Source: Brevibacillus panacihumi W25 (GTDB taxonomy: Bacteria > Bacillota > Bacilli > Brevibacillales > Brevibacillaceae). Taken from it: a stretch of DNA of 64,000 nucleotides. Position numbers and translations under genes: made by a program. Within the stretch, counting starts at the first letter, position 1; each line of letters opens with the position of its first letter. The notes beneath the pieces are model-generated. The model saw only the letters and a list, made by a program, of their open reading frames with translations, did not search any database and was not told the DNA's origin. The stretch lies in the NCBI RefSeq assembly GCF_000503775.1, contig NZ_KI629785.1:867501-931500 (forward strand). The letters are read 5' to 3'. Below are positions 37,300-46,619 of the stretch, one piece after another.

Positions 37300-37528
37300 G
37301 TGATACGTTCTCCTTTTTTCACAAGTGCATGAAATGAATAGGTTCTCTTATTATATAAGATGCCTGATCTCAATTCTAGATTCATCCCACAACATTTGGG
37401 ACAATATTCCCATTTCTTTATCAAAAGTTCCAAAATCAGCAGGATCCCTATTGGAGGTTGAAACGGATGGAACATCACGCGCGTCTCAGGTAATAAGTTT
37501 GATTCTAACGCAATCGGAGGTCATGAAC

Positions 37529-39805
37529 ATGAAACCCTGGCTGTACCGTTCAAGTGCCATTCTCCTGTCTGGCAGCTTGCTCATCCCTGTACCGGCTTCA
37601 CACGCCAATGCCATCCAGGCCTCGCAATCTGTCTCCTCACAAGGCAATCCAGTTGCTCTGGCTGCCGCAAAGGATGTCAAGCTTTCCAAAGATGCAGCGT
37701 TGGCCATTGCCAAACGAATGGTTCCTGGCAATGACATGGAGCTGAAATCCGTGTCTTTTCGCTCAGCAGATACATGGCGTTCTTTTCCAGAATGGTCCTT
37801 TAGTTGGGAGAAAAAAGTCCCGGACAAAAACGAGGTGCAAGTCTATTTCAGCGTCAGTGTCCACGCCAACAGCGGCGAACTGACTTCATACTCCCATCAC
37901 GATCAGAACAGCAGCAAACTTCCTTATGCCAACCGCGTCTCCTATGAGGATGCACGCAAAGCAGCAGAGCAATTTCTCAAAAGCAACAACCCGGGCAAGG
38001 CGGCCAAAACGACACCGGATATGGACACGATACCACCCAAGACGCCATTGCACGCGGATTCGATCTATATCTTCCGCTTCTCGCGAGTGGAGGACGGCAT
38101 CCGCTTCCCAGACAACAATGTAGAGATCTCTGTCAATGGAGCAGGCAAAATCATCAATTATTCATTGATGTGGAATGAGGAAATCCAATTTGACCGCCCG
38201 TCCAAAACGATCTCGGCTGAAGATGCCAAAGAGATCATGAGGGAAAAGACACCTCCTTCCCTGTCCTATCTCATTCCGTGGGATGCGCAGGGCGATCAGC
38301 GCAACAAGCCTGTTTTGGCCTACACCAATCCCTTTTCCATCTTGATCGACGCGAAAAACGGAGACGTGCTCGATGGTTTGCTCGCCCCAATCGATGGAGT
38401 CAATGAGCCGATTCCCGTCAGCAGCAAGCGACTCCCGGCCCGGCACACGGGCAAAAATCTGACGCAAGAAGAAGCCGTCAAGATCGCGTCTCAGCTTTTC
38501 CCGCTTGCTGGTTTTGAACTTCGCTCCGCCCAGTACAGCGAGTCGGATTATCGCGGCAATCGACCTGTCTGGGATCTCTCCTACGAGAAAAAGGACAGTG
38601 ATGACTACGATTACGCCCACTTATCGATCGATGCCTCTACCGGAGACATCTACAATTTCTCCAAAAAACAGATCAAACCGTTGGAGAAAGATACGGCCAG
38701 CTCCAAACGGACTGCCGAAGAATATCGGGAAAAAGCCATGGAAACGATTCGCAAATGGAGCCCGACCTTGGCACATGAGCTGTACTGGAACGAACATTCC
38801 GAAACAAAAGCAAAGCTAGGCTCGACGGAGGAATACCTGGTGACCTTCCAGCGTTATGTCAATGGCATAAAAGCAGCTTCCGGCTCGTCTGCGGTCAGCT
38901 TTGATCCGACGACGGGAGAAATTCTCTACTACAATGCCGACATCGGGAAGGAAACCTACCCGGCTCAAATCCCGGATCATCTATCTGCGGAAGAAGCGTC
39001 TGAGGCATGGTGGAAGGAAGCAGAAATCGAGCCAGTCTTCATGCTGGAGCAGTTAACCCCTGAGGACCAGAAAAAGATCCGGCAGCAGCCAGCCTTCATT
39101 CCAAGCCGCTCTGCCAAGCTTGTCTACCGCGCCAACTCCACGGTATTTGACGAGCCTTATTTCCTCGACGCAGTCTCTGGTGAATGGCGTTCGCAAGCGA
39201 GTGGGAAACCCGTAGTTCTGCATCGCATCGATCCGGTCGATCTCGACGGACATCCAGCAGCCAAAGAACTGCTGCTCATGTATGAATACGATGCGCTCTC
39301 CCTCGAGGATGGCAAATTGCTGCCAGACAAGACGATTACCCGGGGCGAAATGATCGAAATGCTGATGATCAGCATCAACCGGGGACGGTACTTCCCAATC
39401 TACTCCTCGGAGAGAGAAGCCTCGTTCAGCGACGTTTCCAAACAGTCCCGTTACTTCTCAGCAGTAGAAAATGCGGTAGATAGCGGTCTGCTCGACAAAC
39501 AATCGTCCAAACTGAATCCGGATGAAGCGATTACCCGCGAAGAACTCGCTGATATGATTGTTCGCGCTCTGGGGTATAAAAACCTTGCGCAATACTCCAA
39601 TATGTTCCAAAGCGATCTGACGGATATTGCCAACTCGCCAAAACGCGGCTCGATAATCATTGCGACTACACTGGGGATCGTTCCGACTGACAAGCAAGCC
39701 TTCCGCCCGCAGGCCACAGTCAGCCGTGCGGATGCTGCAATCGCCTTCTCTCGTTTCCTGGAGAAACGCAGTGAACAGGATACGCAGCCAAGCGTTCCCC
39801 GCTGA
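37529..39805 (+). CDS. Secreted YcdB/YcdC-repeat protein with S-layer homology domains
   Basis: 758 residues. Signal peptide MKPWLYRSSAILLSGSLLIP to about residue 28. Two or three YcdB/YcdC-type modules follow (SFSWEKKV and AHLSIDASTGDIYNFSKK are typical strand-loop-strand parts), with DAALAIAKRM, SYEDARKAAEQFLK, LTQEEAVKIASQL as the helical repeats. The C-terminal 200 residues are two or three SLH units (TITRGEMIEMLM, AITREELADMIVRALGY, TVSRADAAIAFSRFL) that would anchor it to the wall. The ATG at 37529 sits eight bases after GGAGG; the frame is open further upstream but that part looks non-coding. Confidence 0.86.
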   Translation: MKPWLYRSSAILLSGSLLIPVPASHANAIQASQSVSSQGNPVALAAAKDVKLSKDAALAIAKRMVPGNDMELKSVSFRSADTWRSFPEWSFSWEKKVPDKNEVQVYFSVSVHANSGELTSYSHHDQNSSKLPYANRVSYEDARKAAEQFLKSNNPGKAAKTTPDMDTIPPKTPLHADSIYIFRFSRVEDGIRFPDNNVEISVNGAGKIINYSLMWNEEIQFDRPSKTISAEDAKEIMREKTPPSLSYLIPWDAQGDQRNKPVLAYTNPFSILIDAKNGDVLDGLLAPIDGVNEPIPVSSKRLPARHTGKNLTQEEAVKIASQLFPLAGFELRSAQYSESDYRGNRPVWDLSYEKKDSDDYDYAHLSIDASTGDIYNFSKKQIKPLEKDTASSKRTAEEYREKAMETIRKWSPTLAHELYWNEHSETKAKLGSTEEYLVTFQRYVNGIKAASGSSAVSFDPTTGEILYYNADIGKETYPAQIPDHLSAEEASEAWWKEAEIEPVFMLEQLTPEDQKKIRQQPAFIPSRSAKLVYRANSTVFDEPYFLDAVSGEWRSQASGKPVVLHRIDPVDLDGHPAAKELLLMYEYDALSLEDGKLLPDKTITRGEMIEMLMISINRGRYFPIYSSEREASFSDVSKQSRYFSAVENAVDSGLLDKQSSKLNPDEAITREELADMIVRALGYKNLAQYSNMFQSDLTDIANSPKRGSIIIATTLGIVPTDKQAFRPQATVSRADAAIAFSRFLEKRSEQDTQPSVPR

Positions 39806-39831
39806 CCTGAATGATAAGGAAAAGATGAGCA

Positions 39832-39875
39832 AAAACGCCGTCCCTGCGCACTTGCTGGGCGGCGTTCCCTTTTGA
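39832..39875 (+). terminator. Rho-independent terminator
   Basis: AACGCCG ... CGGCGTT around a 19-base loop, then CCCTTTTGA; after the SLH-protein gene and before the rpsD promoter. Confidence 0.7.
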
Positions 39876-39883
39876 TTCCCCTC

Positions 39884-39913
39884 TTGACTTTATGCAGTTT
39901 TGCCTAGTATTAT
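39884..39913 (+). promoter_or_regulatory. rpsD promoter
   Basis: TTGACT, 18 bases, TATTAT; transcription would begin near 39920, giving a leader of about 200 bases. Confidence 0.65.
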
Positions 39914-39919
39914 TGATTG

Positions 39920-40117
39920 TATGTGTACAGGGTAGCATTGATTGCAGGTAAAAACGAAAGGCTAACCCTCTTAGTTCCTTCCCTTTCAGGCAGCGGCTGA
40001 ACTATCTGTGAGGAGCACGATGCGGAAACGCTACCGTCCGAAGTTCGTGTAGATAAAGAAGGAACTAACCTGTCGGAAGTAAACACCTGCGAATCCACAT
40101 TAAAGGAGACTGAAAAC
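39920..40117 (+). promoter_or_regulatory. Structured rpsD leader, candidate S4 autoregulatory site
   Basis: TTAGTTCCTTC (39971-39981) pairs perfectly with GAAGGAACTAA (40058-40068), closing a stem that encloses about 76 bases including GAGGAGCACGATGCGG. In Bacillus subtilis, S4 represses its own monocistronic mRNA by binding the leader. The closing stem is seen; S4 binding is inferred. Confidence 0.55.
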
Positions 40118-40717
40118 ATGTCACGTTACACAGGCCCACGCCACAAACTTGCTCGTCGTCTGGGAATCTCCCTCGATGGTACTGGCAAGGACATCAAACG
40201 CAACTTCCCTCCTGGTCAACACGGTCATAACAACCGTCGTAAAATCAGCGAGTATGGCATCCAGTTGCAAGAAAAGCAAAAACTGCGCCATATGTTTGGC
40301 CTGAATGAAAAACAATTCCGTCGCACTTTCGACCAAGCTAACAAAATGGCTGGCGTAGTGGGCGAAAACTTCATGAAATTGCTGGAATCCCGTCTGGACA
40401 ACCTGGTATACCGCATGGGCTTTGCACCTACTCGTCCTGCTGCCCGCCAATTGGTAAACCATGGTCACTTCCTGGTAAACGGCAAAAAAGTGAACATCCC
40501 ATCCTACCGTGTACAACCTGGTGATGTGATTTCCGTTCGCGAAAAATCCCGTGGTCTGCAATTGATCAAGGATTCCCTGGAAAGCCGCAACTTCCTGCCT
40601 AACTACGTTACTTTCAACGATGCAGCATTGGAAGGAACTTATACTCGTCTTCCAGATCGCGAAGAAATGCCTGCTGAAATCAACGAAGTTCTGATCGTTG
40701 AGTTCTACAGCCGTTAA
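40118..40717 (+). CDS. rpsD: 30S ribosomal protein S4
   Basis: 199 residues beginning (M)[15 protein letters not shown], the universal start of the longer bacterial S4. The S4 RNA-binding domain has [32 protein letters not shown] (read in two parts), and the end is [21 protein letters not shown] precedes the ATG. Monocistronic with its own promoter and terminator, as in Bacillus. No zinc-type CxxC near the N-terminus, so it is the zinc-free form. Confidence 0.98.
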   Translation: MSRYTGPRHKLARRLGISLDGTGKDIKRNFPPGQHGHNNRRKISEYGIQLQEKQKLRHMFGLNEKQFRRTFDQANKMAGVVGENFMKLLESRLDNLVYRMGFAPTRPAARQLVNHGHFLVNGKKVNIPSYRVQPGDVISVREKSRGLQLIKDSLESRNFLPNYVTFNDAALEGTYTRLPDREEMPAEINEVLIVEFYSR

Positions 40718-40729
40718 TCGCTTGATCGC

Positions 40730-40768
40730 AAAAGAGCAGTGCCGACTATCGGCCTGCTCTTTTTTTTG
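40730..40768 (+). terminator. Rho-independent terminator of rpsD
   Basis: AAAAGAGCAG, inner GCCGA/TCGGC, CTGCTCTTTTTTTT; strong stem with eight Ts. Confidence 0.9.
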
Positions 40769-40883
40769 CCAAAAACCTCTTTTGCCCTCATACGCCCCCT
40801 CTTCGTTTGCCGGCTACGCAATTCCTATCCTCCAGGTTCCACCTATGGTATAATCAGGCTGTATGCTAGGGGGTAGTAGATCA

Positions 40884-43800
40884 ATGTCGAATAACCAAAA
40901 TTCTTCCTCTGAACCCAAGAAGAAAAAACGCCGACGAGGACGCCGACGACTAGTCTGGGGCATCGTCCAAATCGTCTTTTTGCTCGGATTGATGGGAGCA
41001 GCACTTGCCGGGGGAATCGTGACAGGATATGTCGCAGCACTCGTCAAAGACGAGCCAGTCCGTACCAAGGAGGAATTGGAGCAGAAAATCTTTACCAACT
41101 ATCTGACCGGCTTCGCCTATTACAACGACGGCTCTCTGATTGGTCAGCTTCGTGCAGAAGAGGGCGACCGACGTTTGGTCAAAAAAGCAGACGTTTCTCC
41201 CTATTTGATCAATGCCATTATCGCCACGGAGGACAAGGGCTTCTATCATCACAATGGTATTGCCGTTCAATCTACGTTGCGCGCCACCTACCAGGAGCTT
41301 ACCAATCAGCCAGTCGTGACAGGCGGGAGCACCATTACCCAGCAGCTTGTCAAAAATACGATTCTCACACATGAAGTCAGTCACGCTCGCAAGGCTCGGG
41401 AAATTTTTAACGCTTTGCGGATCGAGCAGATGTTTTCCAAGGATGAGATTCTGGAAGCTTACATGAACGAGATTTACTTGGGCAAAAACGCCAATGGCTC
41501 CAATATATACGGGGTCCAGGCTGCCGCCAAGGGTGTTTTCGGAAAAGATGTAAAAGAACTCGGACTCAGTGAAGCCTCCTATATGGCAGGCATGATTCAA
41601 AATCCCGGGGCATACTCTCCTTTTGGCACTGAGAGCTACGAACGCGGGAAAGAACGGCAAAAAATGGTGCTCGATCGGATGCTTGAAAATGGCTACATAA
41701 CACAGGATCAATACGACAACGCACTTGCCGCCGATCTGAAGGCCACGCTCGCCAAACCGACACAGCAGGCCTACCGGGAAGTTCCCTTCCTGATGATGGA
41801 AATCGAGGATCGGGCTGCACGCCAGCTGGTAGACGCAGATCTGAAAGAAAAGGGACGGGACAAGTCTACCATCAGCCGCAATGAATACCGTCTTTTGATC
41901 GATGAAAAACGTCGGGACATCTTGCGCAACGGGTACAAGGTATACACGACGTTTGACAAAAATGTACATCAGATCATGCAGGCGGTCGCTGCAGATGCGA
42001 GCAATTTCGGGAAAAACCGCAGCTATACGATTCGCCGTTCCAATGGAAAGACAGAAAAAATTGAAAACGCACTTGAAGAAGTCGGCGCGATGATGATTCA
42101 CAACCGCACCGGAGCCATTCTCGGCATGATCGGCGGACGTGACTTTAACGTGGAGCAAACCAACCACGCTACCGTACCACGCCAGCCCGGTTCGGCCATG
42201 AAACCGCTCGCGGCCTATGCGCCAGCTTTTGAACTGGGCATTCTGCAGCCCGCATCCCCGATCGACGACTCGCCTGTGTTGCTGACGGATGGACAGAAGG
42301 GCTACCACCTGCCGAAAAACTGGAACAACAAATGGCAGGGAATGATGAGCGCCCGGGAAGCCCTGCGAAATTCCTGGAACATCCCGGCGATCAAGGTGTA
42401 TCAAAAAGTAGGCATCCCTACAGCCCTGGAGTACGTGAAAAAAATGGGCATTACGACACTCGTGGACGCAGACAATTATGCGCAAACCGGCGTCATTGGA
42501 GGACTCACCTACGGAACCACCGTCGAGGAGATTACCAACGCTTACGCTACCTTTGCCAATAACGGTTCGTTCATCGACGCCTATCTGATCGAGCGCATCG
42601 AGGACAGCCAGGGCAAGGTCATTTTCCGTCATCAGGCTCAGCCGGTACAGGTGTACAGCGAACAGACCGCTTATCTGATCACGGATATGATGCGTACCGT
42701 CGTCAATGCCGGAACCGGTACACATGTCCGCAAATTTGTACCGCGCAAGGTCGACATCGCTGGGAAGACGGGAACGACCAACAGCAGCAACGACCTGTAT
42801 TTTGTTGGCTACACGCCAGAGGTCTCGATGGGCGTATGGGTCGGCTTCGATGAGCCTTATCCGATGCCTGACGCTGACAAATACGTTCCGATGATCGTCT
42901 GGGGAAAAGTCATGAAAGAAGTCATCGAAGCGCATCCCGAGATCTCTCCGCCGGATGCCACGTTTAAAAAGCCGGAGGGAATCGTCAGTGCCACCGTCGA
43001 CTCCAAATCAGGCAAACTGCCAAGCGAGCTGTCGAAGGAAGCCGGTCATCTGATCACGGATCTTTTCAACCGCCGCTTCGTACCGAAAGAAGTGGACGAC
43101 TCCCATCAAAAGGCTCGGGTTATCACCTATAATGGTGAGCGTTACCTGGCGAAGGAAAGCACACCTGCCGACTTTGTAACAGAAGGAATCTTTTTTCGGT
43201 CGCCTGATCCCTTGCCGACCAAGGAGCAGATTCAAGCAGCCAATTCCAAGGTCGCCATCCGCCCTCCCGATTGGGAGCAAAGGCTGCCCGATGCAGAAGA
43301 CCCGCGGACAGAAGTGCCTGGTGCGCCGGGCTCGCCATCGGGACTTGCAGCAACTCGCAACGGAGCTCAGGCAGTCCTGACCTGGAATTCCAACAAAGAA
43401 GCAGATCTGGTCGGATACCGCATCTACCGTGCAGATCCGGCAAGTGGCTTCACGCATCTTGGCACGGTAAAAGATCCTGCCGTACTGACGTTTACAGATG
43501 AAAAAGCGCCCGGCGATTCGGCGTACTATGTCACATCCGTCGATTTGACAGGCCTGGAGTCAGAGCCATCTGCCATCGCAGCAGTCGGTTCCTCGTCCCA
43601 CACCTGGCAATTGCCGCCGCAGAATGGTTCGAATGAAACGCCGATGGACGGCTTGGAGCCAGGCGATCTGCCCGATCCTATTCTGGGTCAGCCGGGTCAA
43701 GACAACTCATCTGGCACGACGACGCCATCTGCTTCACCGCCTAGCGCCCCCCAAAACCTGACGATCAAAGAGACAGGGAACGGCTGGCAATTGCAGTGGA

Positions 43801-44000
43801 AGGCTAACAGGGCGGCCGAACAGGTCATCGCCTACAACGTCTACTTCAGTCCAGACCCAAGCAGCGGCTACCTCTTGCTCGGCACCGTGTCCGACACCAG
43901 CTTTACGCATGCTGCTGGCGTGGAAAATCCGAATTACTACATCACAGCCGTAAATAGCTACGGGGAATCCACATTCTCCAATACCGTAACAGGCAGATAA
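40884..44000 (+). CDS. Class A penicillin-binding protein (PBP1A type) with two fibronectin type III domains
   Basis: About 1038 residues. Basic cytoplasmic tail (EPKKKKRRRGRRRL), one membrane span, then a GT51 transglycosylase with ATEDKGFYHHNG (catalytic Glu near residue 112) and GGSTITQQLVKN. The transpeptidase has SxxK in QPGSAMKPL (Ser near 437) and KTGT in IAGKTGTTNSS (near 630). After it come two fibronectin III modules (about 805-895 and 950-1038), each with a W...Y pattern (YRIYRADPASGFTHLG; YNVYFSPDPSSGYLLLG). The start at 40884 follows TAGGGGG. Makes septal or side-wall peptidoglycan; the FN3 domains may bind wall polymer. Confidence 0.93.
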   Translation: MSNNQNSSSEPKKKKRRRGRRRLVWGIVQIVFLLGLMGAALAGGIVTGYVAALVKDEPVRTKEELEQKIFTNYLTGFAYYNDGSLIGQLRAEEGDRRLVKKADVSPYLINAIIATEDKGFYHHNGIAVQSTLRATYQELTNQPVVTGGSTITQQLVKNTILTHEVSHARKAREIFNALRIEQMFSKDEILEAYMNEIYLGKNANGSNIYGVQAAAKGVFGKDVKELGLSEASYMAGMIQNPGAYSPFGTESYERGKERQKMVLDRMLENGYITQDQYDNALAADLKATLAKPTQQAYREVPFLMMEIEDRAARQLVDADLKEKGRDKSTISRNEYRLLIDEKRRDILRNGYKVYTTFDKNVHQIMQAVAADASNFGKNRSYTIRRSNGKTEKIENALEEVGAMMIHNRTGAILGMIGGRDFNVEQTNHATVPRQPGSAMKPLAAYAPAFELGILQPASPIDDSPVLLTDGQKGYHLPKNWNNKWQGMMSAREALRNSWNIPAIKVYQKVGIPTALEYVKKMGITTLVDADNYAQTGVIGGLTYGTTVEEITNAYATFANNGSFIDAYLIERIEDSQGKVIFRHQAQPVQVYSEQTAYLITDMMRTVVNAGTGTHVRKFVPRKVDIAGKTGTTNSSNDLYFVGYTPEVSMGVWVGFDEPYPMPDADKYVPMIVWGKVMKEVIEAHPEISPPDATFKKPEGIVSATVDSKSGKLPSELSKEAGHLITDLFNRRFVPKEVDDSHQKARVITYNGERYLAKESTPADFVTEGIFFRSPDPLPTKEQIQAANSKVAIRPPDWEQRLPDAEDPRTEVPGAPGSPSGLAATRNGAQAVLTWNSNKEADLVGYRIYRADPASGFTHLGTVKDPAVLTFTDEKAPGDSAYYVTSVDLTGLESEPSAIAAVGSSSHTWQLPPQNGSNETPMDGLEPGDLPDPILGQPGQDNSSGTTTPSASPPSAPQNLTIKETGNGWQLQWKANRAAEQVIAYNVYFSPDPSSGYLLLGTVSDTSFTHAAGVENPNYYITAVNSYGESTFSNTVTGR

Positions 44001-44081
44001 CAAAATACATCACATTCATGAATGAACAGAAGAGATGGTGAACCAGCCATCTCTTTCTTTCTACCTATTGGAGGTGAACAG

Positions 44082-44714
44082 ATGGAACACATCAAGCGCT
44101 ATCACGCTGCCAGGATGCAGGTGAACGGCAGGGATCTGCTCATCGAAGGCCCCATCTCAGGAGCCGATCTCGCAGCTCTCTCGTTTGACGAGGGACTGAA
44201 AGCATTCCGTATCCCCGACATGCAGCATAAAGCCCTGATCGAGATAGCCGATCTCCCGGAAGGACGCATTATTGTGGCACGAGAAGGTGATCACGTTCTG
44301 GGTTATGTGACCTTTCTCTATCCTGATCCGCTGGAGAGATGGTCTCAAGCCAAGCTGCCGGACCTATTGGAGCTAGGTGCGATTGAGATCAGTCAATCGG
44401 TACGCGCTGGCGGAGTGGCGAAGAAACTGCTGGAGGTCTCCTTCCTCGACGATGCCATGGAGGATTACATCATCATTACGACCGAATATTACTGGCATTG
44501 GGATCTGAAAGGAACCGGACTGGATGTATGGGGGTATCGCAAGGTCATGGAAAAAGTGATGGGAAGCGTGGGGATGATCTGGGTAGCGACGGATGATCCG
44601 GAGATATGCAGCCACCCCGCAAACTGCCTAATGGCAAAAATAGGAAAACGCGTTCCTCAAGAAAGTGTCGTCGCCTTTGATAACATGCGTTTTCAGAACC
44701 GCTTTTTGTATTGA
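44082..44714 (+). CDS. acuA: Acetyl-CoA synthetase acetyltransferase AcuA
   Basis: 210 residues of the GNAT-type AcuA family. It opens MEHIKRYHAARMQVNGRDLL and carries LGAIEISQSVRAGGVAKKLLEVSF (read in two parts), the acetyl-CoA region, and the YYWHWDLKGTGLDVWGYRKV motif. In Bacillus AcuA acetylates and silences acetyl-CoA synthetase. ATTGGAGGTG precedes the ATG at 44082. First gene of acuABC; acsA, its substrate and neighbour in B. subtilis, is not in the window. Confidence 0.94.
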   Translation: MEHIKRYHAARMQVNGRDLLIEGPISGADLAALSFDEGLKAFRIPDMQHKALIEIADLPEGRIIVAREGDHVLGYVTFLYPDPLERWSQAKLPDLLELGAIEISQSVRAGGVAKKLLEVSFLDDAMEDYIIITTEYYWHWDLKGTGLDVWGYRKVMEKVMGSVGMIWVATDDPEICSHPANCLMAKIGKRVPQESVVAFDNMRFQNRFLY

Positions 44715-44754
44715 AGACAGCCCCATAGGATCTGAAATAATGGAGGAATGGTTC

Positions 44755-45399
44755 ATGCGCATTGAGGATATCATGCGAAAAAATCTGGTAACAGCCAGCC
44801 CTGCCACTACGATCGGGGAAGCGCTGCTTTTGCTTCGGCTCAACAGGATTCGGCATCTTCCCGTGCTTGAAGGCGAACAGCTTGTCGGGATCGTCTCGGA
44901 TCGGGACCTGCGGGATGCCCTCCCCTCCCGTCTGATCACGCGAGACGATGACGATACGATTCTGCACAAACCCATATCAGAAATCATGCAAACGCAAGTG
45001 ATTACAGTTCATCCCCTCGAATTCATCGAGGATGCGGCCGTGCAAATCTACGAGAACAAGATCGGCTCGCTTCCCGTCGTGGAAGGTACGAAACTCGTCG
45101 GGATGATTACAGAATCCGATTTGTTCAACAGTCTCATCGAACTGTTCGGGGTCAACAAGCCCAGCTCGCATATTGAGGTCGAGGTAGACGATCGTGCCGG
45201 CATGCTCGCAGAGGTGAGCCAGGTCTTCCGAGAAGCGCAGGTGAATGTGTGCAGCGTCGTCGTCTACCCAGGGAAAAAAATCGGAACGAAAAGCCTTGTC
45301 TTCCGTGTGCAGACGATGGACCCGCGCAGTCTCATTCACCTGCTCCATGAGCGCGGCTTTACCGTTGTCGGGCCAGCGAATGGGGGGATTGGCTCGTGA
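44755..45399 (+). CDS. acuB: CBS-ACT domain protein AcuB
   Basis: 214 residues. Two CBS repeats (MRIEDIMRKNLVTASPATTI ... IVSDRDLRDALP and PISEIMQTQVITVHPLEFI ... MITESDLFNSLIELFG), then an ACT domain from HIEVEVDDRAGMLAEVSQVF. A regulatory subunit, probably nucleotide-sensing, in the acetoin/acetate operon. GGAGGAATGGTTC precedes the ATG at 44755. The last bases overlap acuC (GTGA). Confidence 0.93.
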   Translation: MRIEDIMRKNLVTASPATTIGEALLLLRLNRIRHLPVLEGEQLVGIVSDRDLRDALPSRLITRDDDDTILHKPISEIMQTQVITVHPLEFIEDAAVQIYENKIGSLPVVEGTKLVGMITESDLFNSLIELFGVNKPSSHIEVEVDDRAGMLAEVSQVFREAQVNVCSVVVYPGKKIGTKSLVFRVQTMDPRSLIHLLHERGFTVVGPANGGIGS

Positions 45400-46547
45400 G
45401 TCGCCAATCACGGCTGATCTACTCCCCCGTTTATACGAACTATTATTTTCATGACGATCATCCCTTCAACCAACGCAGGCTGCTGCTCACACATGACCTG
45501 ATGCAAGCCTACCAGCTTCTATGTGATGAGGATATTCTGGCTCCCCGTCAAGCAACAGACGAAGAGCTCGAACTGGTCCATGATCCACGATACATCCAGT
45601 TTGTGCGCGAGCAAGGCGAAACCGACGAGATCCTTCCCGTCGCTGCTGGGTATGGACTGGGGACAGAAGATGTGCCTTGCTTTCGCCACATGCATGAAGC
45701 GTCTTCCCTCATCGTAGGCGGAACGCTGCAGGCTGTCGATGTCGTCATGAACGGTCAAGCCGAGCATGCCTTCAATCCCGCCGGGGGGCTCCATCACGCT
45801 TTTCGCGGACGAGCCTCGGGCTTTTGCATTTACAACGATTGCTCGGTCGCCATCGCGTATTTGCGCAAGCACTGGAATGCACGGGTCTTGTACATCGACA
45901 CGGATGCCCACCACGGGGACGGAGTGCAGTGGGCCTTTTATGACGACCCCAACGTATTGACTGTCTCTTTGCATGAAACGGGCAAATACCTGTTTCCGGG
46001 GACAGGCAATACGACTGAGCGCGGAGACGGCCACGGTTACGGCTTTTCTGTCAACATCCCGCTTGACGCCTATACGGAGGACGATTCCTTCCTGGAGGTG
46101 TATCAGAAGCTGATCCCCAAGCTGGTGCGCGGCTTTCAGCCTGATGTGATCCTCACCCAAAACGGCTGCGATGCTCATGCTTACGATCCGCTGACTCATC
46201 TGTCCTGTTCGATGAAAGTCTATCAACAGATTCCGCGACTTGCTCACGAGATGGCCCACACGTATTGCTCCGGCCGCTGGATCGCGGTCGGCGGCGGCGG
46301 CTACGACATCTGGCGTGTCGTCCCTCGTGCTTGGACTCTGCTCTGGAGCGAAATGAGCGATCAGCCCTTGACGGATGACTGCGAAATCCCTAGTTCGTGG
46401 CAGGAGCATTGGCAGCCGCAAAGCGAGTTGATCCTCCCCTCTCGTCTGTTCGACGAGCCATTTCCCGCGATTCCCCGTCGCGCGGAGATCACAGAAAAAA
46501 ATCGGGTGACGCTGGAGCGGGCGATCCTGCATGCACCCATCGGATGA
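45396..46547 (+). CDS. acuC: Protein deacetylase AcuC (class I histone deacetylase family)
   Basis: 383 residues. Zinc and catalytic motifs: GGLHHAFRGRASGFCIYND (His-His), YIDTDAHHGDGVQWAF (Asp, His) and NGCDAHAYDPLTHLS, with the Tyr in AVGGGGYD. AcuC removes the acetyl group put on by AcuA. GTG start overlapping the acuB stop. A strong nested terminator follows. Confidence 0.94.
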   Translation: MSRQSRLIYSPVYTNYYFHDDHPFNQRRLLLTHDLMQAYQLLCDEDILAPRQATDEELELVHDPRYIQFVREQGETDEILPVAAGYGLGTEDVPCFRHMHEASSLIVGGTLQAVDVVMNGQAEHAFNPAGGLHHAFRGRASGFCIYNDCSVAIAYLRKHWNARVLYIDTDAHHGDGVQWAFYDDPNVLTVSLHETGKYLFPGTGNTTERGDGHGYGFSVNIPLDAYTEDDSFLEVYQKLIPKLVRGFQPDVILTQNGCDAHAYDPLTHLSCSMKVYQQIPRLAHEMAHTYCSGRWIAVGGGGYDIWRVVPRAWTLLWSEMSDQPLTDDCEIPSSWQEHWQPQSELILPSRLFDEPFPAIPRRAEITEKNRVTLERAILHAPIG

Positions 46548-46555
46548 ACAAAATC

Positions 46556-46610
46556 ACCCCGCGGAATTCTTTGTGGTACCTGCGAGGTATCACCTGAATT
46601 CCGGGGGGTA
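46556..46610. terminator. Nested rho-independent terminator
   Basis: Outer stem ACCCCGCGGAATTC/GAATTCCGGGGGGT, inner GTGGTACCT/AGGTATCAC. Lies between acuC and the convergent gntP-like gene and can serve both. Confidence 0.8.
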
Positions 46611-46619
46611 AAGTGTTTC

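Noticed and set aside
40950..42935. 661-codon open frame on the minus strand opposite the PBP gene
   Set aside because: It lies wholly inside a well-identified PBP with all catalytic motifs, and its translation has no recognisable domain and no ribosome binding site.
43990..44081. Possible cre site ahead of acuABC
   Set aside because: No sequence near the TGNAANCGNWWNCA core is present in this gap.
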